This document shows, piece after piece, positions 28,267 through 37,047 of a stretch of DNA of 41,221 nt (positions are counted from its first letter, which is position 1; every line of letters starts with the position of its first letter). This DNA comes from Methanobacteriota archaeon. Lineage in GTDB: Archaea; Thermoplasmatota; Poseidoniia; Poseidoniales; Poseidoniaceae. A model generated the notes under the pieces. It was not told the DNA's origin. It searched no databases and worked only from the letters and a program-made list of their open reading frames with translations. Position numbers and translations under genes: made by a program. The stretch covers positions 1 to 41,221 of the forward strand of contig WTIA01000111.1 of assembly GCA_011522915.1 (NCBI GenBank), in the 5' to 3' direction.

Positions 28267-29633
28267 AATGAGAAGTCGCTAAACTCTTCATCATCTGCTA
28301 TCGATGCACGCTTATTTTCTACTCGTGGTTGAGGTTCTGGTTCAGGCTCGGTTGTTCTTGCTGCACGCTTTTTGACAGAGCGGCGCTTCACTGGCTTTGC
28401 TGCCTTTGTTGGTTCAGCCGCCCTTGTTGGTTGAGTAGCACGAGACATGCTGGAGGAGAAATGTTCTCTACGTTCTGGCTGAGGTTGTGTAGAGACAACT
28501 CCTGCAGAAGGCATTGGCGTACTCGAAATATCAGGAACTGAAGAAGAGACGGGTTGAGATTCTTCCATATTTTTTGCCTCACTTGTGACAACTACTGAAT
28601 TTCCACCTCCAAATGTCTTTGGCCCATCATCACTACCTCCCGATTGCAATACACTATCTAGGCTAAATCCAGGGATTGCAACATCCTTTTCTTTCTGTTT
28701 TTTCGGTGGAGGTGATGATTTTGCCGCCTTCTTAGCTCGGTCGGTTGCACTTTCAAGACCCTCTTTCTTAGATCGCTTCAAATCCTTTTTCATTTGCACA
28801 GACTTGGCGAATCCTTCTCTTCCCATTAGGGCTTCAGCCGTTGCTTTGGCGCCTTGCCTAACAACCATCGTTGAGAAGATGAAAAGTCCTACACCTCCAC
28901 CGACTCCTACAACTAAGAAGAATAGAATGAAAGTCCATCCTCCGAAAATATCGGTATCTCCGAGGGAGTATTCATCATCATGACCTCCCTTTAGACTTAC
29001 AACACCTTGTTCTGTTTTGATGCTTGTGACAATCATGCCATGGCCCTGACCTTCTAAGTCACAGGTTTCACTGGAAACTCCACCGAGACCGTTTCCGTCT
29101 AATACGTAGCCCTTCAACTCAATAGCCTCATGCCAATGTTGTAGAATATTCAATCCGTCAGCTACATTTTCTGATGCAGGAATTATGCCAATGACTTCCC
29201 AGTCATTTTCGTTGTCTGAAAGTTTAGAGCCTACTGCTTCGCTGGGATTTAGTGGAGCAGACCAATCCTTCAGACTAATTCTGCCAGCTTTTCCTTCTTC
29301 AACTGCTTCAGCAGAACTCCATGTCATTTTGTGAATAATTACCGCTGCTCCCATCGCAGATTGGACATCTGACAAATCAGGGTGTTCAGAATAGATCTCT
29401 GAGGAAATTAGCATGCCTGTAACCTTCATTTCGGATTCTCCACATCCTACAATCGAGAGATTCTCTTCAAATCCACCACCCATTTTTGACTTAACTACAG
29501 CACTATCACCGTTTATATCGACATGGACCTGACCATCTCCAGTACCCCATTCTGGGGTGTCATTGTAGATACATCCAGCCATGAACATCAACAACACCAG
29601 CGCCATCCCTAGACGCGTTCGTGTGCGGGCCAT
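28263..29633 (-). CDS. Membrane protein with lipobox-like signal, one TM and long low-complexity cytoplasmic tail
   Basis: MARTRTRLGMALVLLMFMAGCIYND; TM GGWTFILFFLVVGVGGGVGLFIFSTMVV; Lys/Pro/Ser-rich tail. ORF start 29762 is inside a tRNA, so trimmed to ATG 29633. Confidence 0.75.
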   Translation of the reverse strand: MARTRTRLGMALVLLMFMAGCIYNDTPEWGTGDGQVHVDINGDSAVVKSKMGGGFEENLSIVGCGESEMKVTGMLISSEIYSEHPDLSDVQSAMGAAVIIHKMTWSSAEAVEEGKAGRISLKDWSAPLNPSEAVGSKLSDNENDWEVIGIIPASENVADGLNILQHWHEAIELKGYVLDGNGLGGVSSETCDLEGQGHGMIVTSIKTEQGVVSLKGGHDDEYSLGDTDIFGGWTFILFFLVVGVGGGVGLFIFSTMVVRQGAKATAEALMGREGFAKSVQMKKDLKRSKKEGLESATDRAKKAAKSSPPPKKQKEKDVAIPGFSLDSVLQSGGSDDGPKTFGGGNSVVVTSEAKNMEESQPVSSSVPDISSTPMPSAGVVSTQPQPERREHFSSSMSRATQPTRAAEPTKAAKPVKRRSVKKRAARTTEPEPEPQPRVENKRASIADDEEFSDFSF

Positions 29634-29706
29634 GCGCGGGCTACGGAGCCTTGAGTTGTTGAACCCTTTCCAAGAATTGGCAAATTTTGGGTACGAAATT
29701 TTGAGG

Positions 29707-29789
29707 CGCGGAGAGAGAGATTCGAACTCCCGTGTCCGAGGGACAGTGGATTTCAAGTCCACCGCAATACCAGGCTATGCGATCTCCGC
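29707..29789 (-). tRNA. tRNA-Ser (anticodon TGA)
   Basis: Minus strand: acceptor GCGGAGA/TCTCCGC, anticodon arm GTGGA-CTTGAAA-TCCAC, long variable arm TGTCCCTCGGACA, T arm GGGAG-TTCGAAT-CTCTC. Confidence 0.93.
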
Positions 29790-29832
29790 CTAACCTGCCG
29801 TGAGGGCATTTCTTTCAAGAATCTATCCTAAA

Positions 29833-31587
29833 TCAATCTTCACGACTTGAAGCGATTATAGCGAGTCCTAAGCCAGTAATTACGGTCACTGCGCTAAAGC
29901 CTGGAAGGCCATTATCACTATCTCCGGGCCCAGATTTCAAATTGGCAGCTCTCCTGACGTCCTCGACAAATAAGTCTACATCCCAATCATAACCAACGAA
30001 TACTACTTTTGGCTTCCAATCAGCGTCTAGTATGAATGTTTGAGTAGAATGTGAGGTTGAGGTTTCATTCTTTTCTTCTTCAGGGTCGACTAATGGTGAT
30101 GGCAAGTTATCAGCATCTTGCCCATTCGCAACCCATGCGTAATGGGATGCATCGTCTATCAGCATGCTCTCATTTGCACTATCTGATGTTGACATCCAAT
30201 GACTAAACGAACCCATATCATGCCACATATACAGTTCATATTCAGATTCTATTGAGTTGATTGAAGTAACATCAGCACCACTAGTCATTAATTCAACATC
30301 GTTGTTTTCTAGTGTTTGAATCGTGTGTTTCATGGCACTGATATTGTTTGTATCGAAATATTTGTTATCGAACAATGCATAATTACCATCAGGGTAAACA
30401 ACACCTAACTTGTGAATCATGTAAGAATCAGGTGCAGGAATCGAATCATCGCTTGTGGAGTTTGGTGCCCAAACAATGTGTTGCTTGTCTACTAACATAT
30501 CCATTCCTACACTACTTTCATTCCAGGATTCTGTACCTTCGTCCCAGTAATGTAATTGCCACCACCATGAATAATCTGCAGGTGCCTCTATGCCGTTAAT
30601 TGTAGTCATGTAGTGGCCCCAATCAGAATCAGGTGCTACAAATGAGTCCAAAGCTCCAAGTGACATGTGCCAAGCATTTATTTCGCTAAGTTCAGAAATT
30701 TCGCTGGCACCATCTGATTGTACGATTACAAATGTATCATTATCGCTTTGCGGAGTTGGAATTGCAATATCATCGGTTGAATTAGGTGCGAATGCAAGGT
30801 GACCTACATCTATTGAATCAATTCCAACATCAGCACTATTCCAAGAATTGCTTGACTCATTCCAAGAATGCAATTCCCACCACCATGAATAATCTGAAGG
30901 CGCATTGTCATTGTTTATTCCTGAAACAAATGTCCCCCATGTGCTATAACTAGAGTTGATGATCCAATCTTCCTGATATGCTGAAGCTGTTAGTTGGTCT
31001 AAGCCGGTAGGCATAACTTCGTGGGATGAGGTTTCTCCGTCCGGCATAACCACCATTACAGTGGAACCATCACCGGATTCGTGATTGTGAGCATTGCTAT
31101 CTTCGTGTTCGTGATTTTCAATTTCTTCAGTAAGCACCGATATTCCGAAGTCTTTCCAAACCATCTCCAAATCTTCCAACTCAGCGGTTAAGTGAGGCCA
31201 CGTCGCACCATAATCTTCCATGTATTCTCTAAGTACGGCAGGACTGTCGGTAGCAGGGTCAACGGTGATTGAGATAAATTGGTAATCAACGTCATCTAAT
31301 TGCTTCTCGGCTTGGACCAGGTTACTTGTAATAACAGGGCATACATCAGGACATGTTGTAAAAATGAATGCGACAACTACGACATCAGGATTCCCAGTTT
31401 GGAGAGAATAATAATCATAATTTTGGTTGATTAAAACGTGGTTTGAGACGGTGACTCTGTCCAAAACGTATCCATTCCAATGATGGTCACTGTTAGTATC
31501 TGCTACACTAGTGGGTACTGTTGCCACAGTTAGCACAACAATACAAGCAATCACCAAAAATCGCATGTTGAATCCACTTGCTTCCAA
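29833..31587 (-). CDS. SCO1/SenC family copper chaperone with internal repeat insertion and PGF-CTERM-like tail
   Basis: VVAFIFTTCPDVCPVITSNLVQAE...FISITVDPATDSPAVLREYMEDYG; C-terminal HSTQTFILDADWKPKVVFVG; terminal LPGFSAVTVITGLGLAIIASSRED. Confidence 0.85.
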   Translation of the reverse strand: MEASGFNMRFLVIACIVVLTVATVPTSVADTNSDHHWNGYVLDRVTVSNHVLINQNYDYYSLQTGNPDVVVVAFIFTTCPDVCPVITSNLVQAEKQLDDVDYQFISITVDPATDSPAVLREYMEDYGATWPHLTAELEDLEMVWKDFGISVLTEEIENHEHEDSNAHNHESGDGSTVMVVMPDGETSSHEVMPTGLDQLTASAYQEDWIINSSYSTWGTFVSGINNDNAPSDYSWWWELHSWNESSNSWNSADVGIDSIDVGHLAFAPNSTDDIAIPTPQSDNDTFVIVQSDGASEISELSEINAWHMSLGALDSFVAPDSDWGHYMTTINGIEAPADYSWWWQLHYWDEGTESWNESSVGMDMLVDKQHIVWAPNSTSDDSIPAPDSYMIHKLGVVYPDGNYALFDNKYFDTNNISAMKHTIQTLENNDVELMTSGADVTSINSIESEYELYMWHDMGSFSHWMSTSDSANESMLIDDASHYAWVANGQDADNLPSPLVDPEEEKNETSTSHSTQTFILDADWKPKVVFVGYDWDVDLFVEDVRRAANLKSGPGDSDNGLPGFSAVTVITGLGLAIIASSRED

Positions 31588-31614
31588 TTAATGAAGGTTT
31601 GAGATTATTGTTTA

Positions 31615-32019
31615 TCACTCTGTTACGTACGAATAATCCCAGTTAGGTGTGCACCAATCTGGTAATTGATCGATTCCTGCAGGGTTGGAAAGTCCAATTC
31701 CCCATAGCATTAGCGCAGCAAAGATTACTGGGAATAATGCAGTTCTTGTGTAAATGAATGGGTCTCCTTTCAAGTGCATGAAAAATGCCGCAATTCCGTA
31801 TCCCTTAATGATACCAACAACGATTAGAACTCCCCAAACTGCAGTTCTTGTAATTTCAATATCTGTACCCGGGATAGTTTCGAAGAAAACTGCAGCAACT
31901 TCGAATAGAGTGAAGAACATCAGAATTAGGAAGTTAACATAGTAAACATCCTTTCCGATTATGTCAGCCATTTTCTGGAATATTCCTGCAATTGGTCCTG
32001 TATACTTGTGTTCGCCCAT
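31615..32019 (-). CDS. coxD: Cytochrome c oxidase subunit IV-like protein
   Basis: Three hydrophobic segments, WGVLIVVGIIKGYGIAAFFMHLKGD; position between coxC and SCO. Confidence 0.8.
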   Translation of the reverse strand: MGEHKYTGPIAGIFQKMADIIGKDVYYVNFLILMFFTLFEVAAVFFETIPGTDIEITRTAVWGVLIVVGIIKGYGIAAFFMHLKGDPFIYTRTALFPVIFAALMLWGIGLSNPAGIDQLPDWCTPNWDYSYVTE

Positions 32020-32028
32020 TTTATCACC

Positions 32029-33336
32029 TCAATACAAATAGAATGCTGGGAAGATGGCAACCCACGCCAAATCCACGAAGTGCCAGTACAAACCGAAGTA
32101 TTCGATTCCCTGGCCGTTATGTTCATCATAACCGTTCTCTAGGACATCCGCCTTGAAAATCATGAATAGCATAACTAACAATCCAATGAATACGTGCAGA
32201 CCGTGTGCTCCAGTTGCAACGTAGAATATTGAACCAGCTTGTGTATCAATAGTAAATCCTTCAGCGATTAAGTGGCTCCACTCAACCAACTTCAATACGA
32301 TAAACATTGAACCAAGTGCTAGAGTGATGATAAGATAATTTCTGACAGCCTTCTTTCGTGTTGGGAATAGTTTGGCCATCAGTGCGTTCTTTGAAGGCTC
32401 CCAGTTTACGTCCTTCGCAGTCTTCAATGCCAGTACGATGGTGTATGAGGAAATAATTAGAGCAAAAGTGTTGATTGCTCCAGGTAGTAATGTCCCGATT
32501 TCGTGACGCAGTAAATCAGACGCGGTTGTGGTATCAACAACTTCACACTTTCCTGCATTTACTGCCCATTCAGTACACCATCCAGTTCTCATTCTGAGAT
32601 AGGATGAGAAGAAGGATGCGAAAACCATGGTTTCAGAGATTAGGAAAATCCACATTCCAGCCTTGCGTATATCTTGTCCTTTGAATGGAGCAGAGGTAGC
32701 GATTTGTTCATGGTGTCCTTTGAGATCTTCATTCCACCAGTTGCCGATTCCGATAATCATTATCGCTGCACCTGCAACAGACATCCCGAAGTCCCCCATT
32801 TCAGCTTGGTAGTCTAAGCCAAGTAGAGACTTACAGGTGTTTACGAATCCGGGGAATCCAATCATGAAGAACATGATACCTGCTGCCATTAGAATAGGTG
32901 AGGCCGAACCGTGGTGCTCTTCGTGGTCGTCACCGTGGTGATGGTGGTCGTCCTCTTCTTCTGGTTGAATACTATTGTAGAATCCAGAAATACCGTAGAA
33001 GGCAGCATAGATTATCATCATTACAAGAATCGTTTTTCCTGCGGTTACCCATGTTAGGTAAGAGAGGTGAGCATCAATATCTGCTTCGTGAGCCTCATGC
33101 CAAGCATCGGCTGCAGCTTCTTGTTCTGCTAGAGTACCTGTTTCATTAGCTGTGTTCCAACTAGCAACCGCTTCCTCCAAGTCATGGTGGGCTGCATCCC
33201 AGTCGTTGTGTTTGACAGTACCTACTCCGACTGTAAAGGCACCGTAAGCAGCACCTCCAACGGATAATAGAATAACAGATACGATAACTGCTCTCATCCA
33301 GACATCATTCTTGACATCGTGAAGACTTCCGCTCAT
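32029..33336 (-). CDS. coxC: Cytochrome c oxidase subunit III with N-terminal extension
   Basis: KAGMWIFLISETMVFASFFSSYLRMR; TGAHGLHVFIGLLVMLFMIF; YFGLYWHFVDLAWVAIFPAFYLY. About 190 extra N-terminal residues with TMs and a His-rich linker. Confidence 0.93.
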   Translation of the reverse strand: MSGSLHDVKNDVWMRAVIVSVILLSVGGAAYGAFTVGVGTVKHNDWDAAHHDLEEAVASWNTANETGTLAEQEAAADAWHEAHEADIDAHLSYLTWVTAGKTILVMMIIYAAFYGISGFYNSIQPEEEDDHHHHGDDHEEHHGSASPILMAAGIMFFMIGFPGFVNTCKSLLGLDYQAEMGDFGMSVAGAAIMIIGIGNWWNEDLKGHHEQIATSAPFKGQDIRKAGMWIFLISETMVFASFFSSYLRMRTGWCTEWAVNAGKCEVVDTTTASDLLRHEIGTLLPGAINTFALIISSYTIVLALKTAKDVNWEPSKNALMAKLFPTRKKAVRNYLIITLALGSMFIVLKLVEWSHLIAEGFTIDTQAGSIFYVATGAHGLHVFIGLLVMLFMIFKADVLENGYDEHNGQGIEYFGLYWHFVDLAWVAIFPAFYLY

Positions 33337-35627
33337 GATTTCGCCTCCTTATTCCAAAGATTGTTCATCGTTCTAAACGGAGCCTTGAGTATCGATTCGA
33401 GTTTCGTCTCGTGATGGTCGTTTGGATCGTTAGCGTCTAGTTGAGTTGGCTCAACAGCAAATGAAGGAGTTGGTGGTGGTGAGGTGACCGCCCATTCTAG
33501 CGACCATCCGCCCCATGGGTCCTTTCCAACCTTCTCGCCCTTCTTTACCGAGCGTACGATGTTCCAAACGAGCAGTAGTTGAGAGATACCGAATATGATT
33601 GCAAATGTCGAGATTGCCATGTTTAGTTCAGCAAATCCAGATTCAACCGCATAGGTGTGGGTTCTTCTTGGCATTCCCATAATTCCTACAGCGTGCATTG
33701 GCCAGAACGCAGCGTTGTACGAACTGAATGCGATTAAGAAGTGCCACAAACCGAGGGTCTCGTTCATCTTACGTCCTGTTACCTTAGGGAACCAGTAGTA
33801 TATTCCAGAGAATAGCGCGAAGATGATACCGCCGATGAATACGTAGTGGAAGTGTGCTACAACGAAGTATCCATCGTGGAATTGTGTGTCAAGTCCTGCA
33901 ACAGGGAAGAACATTCCAGACAATCCACCGAGTGTGAATGTAATCAGGAATCCTAGTGACCACAGAGTGTGAGTCTTGAACACAAGACTTCCACCCCATA
34001 AGGTAGCAAGCCAATTGAAAATCTTAACACCGGTTGGAATTGCAACCGCCATCGTAGTAATCATGAAAGCAGCACGCCATGCTGGACTCATTCCACTGGT
34101 AAGCATGTGGTGCCCCCATACGATGAAACCAACAACTCCGATTCCTACCATTGCGTAAACCATTGAGCGGTAACCGAAGATAGATCTCCTCGCGCTGGTA
34201 GCAAGTACTTCAGATACTATACCAAATGCTGGCACAACTACGACGTACACTTCAGGATGTCCGAAGAACCAGAACAAGTGCTGGAATAGCAGCGGGTCTC
34301 CACCAGCGGTGAAGAATGTGGTTCCAATAGTTGAATCAAATAGCAGGAAGAATACACCGATTACGAATGCTGGTAGGCTTACGTATAGCATGAATACGCT
34401 GATTAGAACAGACCAGGTGAATAATGGCATCTTCATCCAGCCAACACCCCTAGCACGCATTGTGAAGGTTGTTGTTACGAAGTTAACACCAGATAGTGTT
34501 GAGGAAGCACCCAATAGAGCAATTCCAGAAATGAAGGCGATTGTACCTGGGTTTGGACCACCTGCATGTCCAGATAAACTGGAGTATGGCGGGTACATAA
34601 CCCAAGTGATGTCCGCAGCCTCTCCACTCCATACACCAGTGAATATCAGAGGTGCTGCAGCCACAATTAACCAGAATCCAAGAGCGTTAATTCTAGGGAA
34701 TGCCAGGTCCTTTGCACCGATTTGCAGTGGTAGAATGTAGTTCATGAAACCAGCAATCATTGGCATTGCCGCCAAGAAAATCATGGTTGTACCGTGTAAG
34801 GTGAAGAACGAGTTGTACTCCGCCTGAGTTAGGAAATCATTCTCTGGTAGTGCCAACTGGATACGGAATAGCAGTGCCAGTAATCCACCAACAAGGAAGA
34901 AGAAGAATCCGTACAAGAAGTACAGAATACCAACCTGCTTGTGGTCAGTGGTAGTTAACCAAGGCTTCAGGTATGCCCAGAAATTACCGATGGAGAAGTT
35001 GTCAGGGTTGCGTGTGTAGAATACCCACATACTTCCAACCAAGATCAATCCCAATGCCAATCCAATTACAGTCATTAGAATGGTCAGTGCTTCAGCGCTT
35101 GGAGCACTTGGGTTGGCATTGATACCAGCGACCTCGACATCTAGTTGGTTCCACTCGTCACCAGATGGAGCGCCGTTTCCATTTACTGCGTTTCCAAAGA
35201 TTAGGAAGCTTGCAATTGCGGTGTCATCTGCTGGAGCAGTCCACTTGAATTCCCATGTTCTGCGGTCATTGATGTCTAATGAGTGAGTGAGTCCACCATC
35301 CATTTCCTGTGCGACATTTCCGTCGATATCAGGTACTGATTCTAGTACTCCTCCACCTTTTAGGATAATGCTGAATCCACCATTTTGGTCTGGATTGTCG
35401 ATAGGAACATTGTCATTTGATACTGTAAGGGTGAAGAGGTATTCTTCAGACGCATTGAATACATCAGGAAGTCCGTCTACGGTAATTACAGTGTCTGCAC
35501 TCATTCCTCCGTGACAGCCACAACCACCCTCTGTAACGATACCAGTTTGTCTTGCCTCAAATGAGGTAGTTGATGCTAGGGCGACGAGTAAAATCGCCAG
35601 TACTGCGATGCTTCTTCCCTTCATCAT
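33333..35627 (-). CDS. coxA: Cytochrome c oxidase subunit I with N-terminal secreted Reeler-like domain
   Basis: LHGTTMIFLAAMPM, WFFGHPEVYVVVVPAFG, HHMLTSG, VVAHFHYVFIGG; N-terminal signal peptide, GGCGCHGG and beta-domain before an extra TM. Confidence 0.95.
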   Translation of the reverse strand: MMKGRSIAVLAILLVALASTTSFEARQTGIVTEGGCGCHGGMSADTVITVDGLPDVFNASEEYLFTLTVSNDNVPIDNPDQNGGFSIILKGGGVLESVPDIDGNVAQEMDGGLTHSLDINDRRTWEFKWTAPADDTAIASFLIFGNAVNGNGAPSGDEWNQLDVEVAGINANPSAPSAEALTILMTVIGLALGLILVGSMWVFYTRNPDNFSIGNFWAYLKPWLTTTDHKQVGILYFLYGFFFFLVGGLLALLFRIQLALPENDFLTQAEYNSFFTLHGTTMIFLAAMPMIAGFMNYILPLQIGAKDLAFPRINALGFWLIVAAAPLIFTGVWSGEAADITWVMYPPYSSLSGHAGGPNPGTIAFISGIALLGASSTLSGVNFVTTTFTMRARGVGWMKMPLFTWSVLISVFMLYVSLPAFVIGVFFLLFDSTIGTTFFTAGGDPLLFQHLFWFFGHPEVYVVVVPAFGIVSEVLATSARRSIFGYRSMVYAMVGIGVVGFIVWGHHMLTSGMSPAWRAAFMITTMAVAIPTGVKIFNWLATLWGGSLVFKTHTLWSLGFLITFTLGGLSGMFFPVAGLDTQFHDGYFVVAHFHYVFIGGIIFALFSGIYYWFPKVTGRKMNETLGLWHFLIAFSSYNAAFWPMHAVGIMGMPRRTHTYAVESGFAELNMAISTFAIIFGISQLLLVWNIVRSVKKGEKVGKDPWGGWSLEWAVTSPPPTPSFAVEPTQLDANDPNDHHETKLESILKAPFRTMNNLWNKEAKS

Positions 35628-36643
35628 CTCAACTCCTCATGTTCGAAGTAAACACCAAAGTCGGCATCACAAGTCATTCCTTCTCTAGCGACAACTTCAA
35701 CTTGGCCGTACATTAGAGAGTGCTCTTTACCACAATACTCAGCGCACCTGATTGGGAAAACTCCAGCCTCGTTTGGCTGTACATACATCCAAGTTCCTGA
35801 ATCTAGACCAGGAACTGCATCTTCTTTCATTCCCCACTCTTGGAGCCAGAATGCGTGTTGTACACCTTGGTAAGTGTTGGTAGCATCAAAGTCGGATTCT
35901 CTTTCAGCATTCATGCTGAATATGTTGAACAGTACGTTTTCATCACAAGGAATGATTAGGTTGCCGCTCATTTTGTAGATGTACAATTCTTCTCCATCAG
36001 AATCAACTTGTCTCTCAGGTATGTGTTGCCATCTGTGGATGGTATTTCCATCAGCATCTTGAATGTCTACACTTTGTGGAATTGTCTCATCAAATGATCT
36101 GTCCATTGTTGTTACATTGGTCAAATCCAATGTCTCGGATAGACCAAGAGAAGGTCTCGCCCACTTTACTAAGGCAGAAGTCGCACCATCGCCAGCATCG
36201 ATGAATAATCCACTAGAATTCCAAGTTACATCATGGCCTGTGTCCATGTCTTCCCAGGTTAATTCGTCATGGTAATAGAAGTCCCAATACCACTGCAAAC
36301 CATTGACCTCGACAGTGAACGTATCTTCTTCCTGAAGATTTTGTACTTCACCCCAAACAATGTTCATCGAACCGAATGCGAGAATTGTGACCCAAATTAC
36401 CAGAATAGTGGGACCCACGAACCAAGCCAATTCGAGGTCAAAGTTGTGGCGCTCCTTTGGAAACGTCCCGACTTTGATTTCTTCCTTCCCTACAGGTTCT
36501 AAGCCATCTCTATAGCGCAGTACGGCGATTAGCAACCAAGCGAAGGTGAATAGCCCGACCACGATAGACCAAAAAAGAAATTTATCGTAGAGAATATTGA
36601 ACACTGTGTATTCGTCAGGCCATAACTCACGAGATGCGCTCAT
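35624..36643 (-). CDS. coxB: Cytochrome c oxidase subunit II (CuA)
   Basis: VEVNGLQWYWDFYY; QHAFWLQEWGMKEDAVPG; CuA motif CAEYCGKEHSLM. Confidence 0.95.
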   Translation of the reverse strand: MSASRELWPDEYTVFNILYDKFLFWSIVVGLFTFAWLLIAVLRYRDGLEPVGKEEIKVGTFPKERHNFDLELAWFVGPTILVIWVTILAFGSMNIVWGEVQNLQEEDTFTVEVNGLQWYWDFYYHDELTWEDMDTGHDVTWNSSGLFIDAGDGATSALVKWARPSLGLSETLDLTNVTTMDRSFDETIPQSVDIQDADGNTIHRWQHIPERQVDSDGEELYIYKMSGNLIIPCDENVLFNIFSMNAERESDFDATNTYQGVQHAFWLQEWGMKEDAVPGLDSGTWMYVQPNEAGVFPIRCAEYCGKEHSLMYGQVEVVAREGMTCDADFGVYFEHEELR

Positions 36644-36678
36644 GATACGACCGGTCAGATGGCCGTATTAATTGATTG

Positions 36679-36688
36679 CGTATATACG
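36679..36688. promoter_or_regulatory. Palindromic TATA-like element CGTATATACG in the coxB / DUF167 divergent intergenic region
   Basis: Perfect 10-bp palindrome in the AT-rich 95-bp spacer between divergent genes; could serve as TATA box or regulator half-sites. Confidence 0.4.
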
Positions 36689-36738
36689 ATATTTTATCAA
36701 TGAACATTCCTTAAAAACAAGTTTGACGAGGTAAAAAT

Positions 36739-37047
36739 ATGGGGGTCGAATCTTGCATTCAGAACACACTTTCTGGAGACGTGATAATCGACATTGAAGT
36801 TCAGCCCGGATCTTCACGTCAAGGTATTGTTGGATTCAATCAATGGAGAGGTAAATTACAGGTCGCAGTCAAAGCAGAAGCTGAGAAAGGAAAAGCGAAT
36901 CATGCAGTATGCAATGTTCTATCAAAGATATTCTCTTCCCCGGTTACAGTGGTTTCTGGCAATACAAGCCGTAGCAAAAAAATCCAGATAGAAGGATTGA
37001 GGGCGAATGAAATAATTTCTATTTTGGAGGGTCTGATTGAATCGTGA
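36739..37047 (+). CDS. DUF167 / YggU family protein
   Basis: VIDIEVQPGSSRQGIVGFNQWRGKLQVAVKAEAEKGKANHAVCNVLSKIF. Confidence 0.9.
   Translation: MGVESCIQNTLSGDVIIDIEVQPGSSRQGIVGFNQWRGKLQVAVKAEAEKGKANHAVCNVLSKIFSSPVTVVSGNTSRSKKIQIEGLRANEIISILEGLIES

Noticed and set aside
29634-29762. N-terminal extension of the 28263-29762 ORF
   Set aside because: Overlaps tRNA-Ser; MARTRTRLG... at 29633 gives a sensible signal sequence.
35505-35530. CGCH in CoxA as a c-type haem site
   Set aside because: C-x-C-H does not match the canonical CxxCH spacing; kept only as an unexplained motif within the domain finding.
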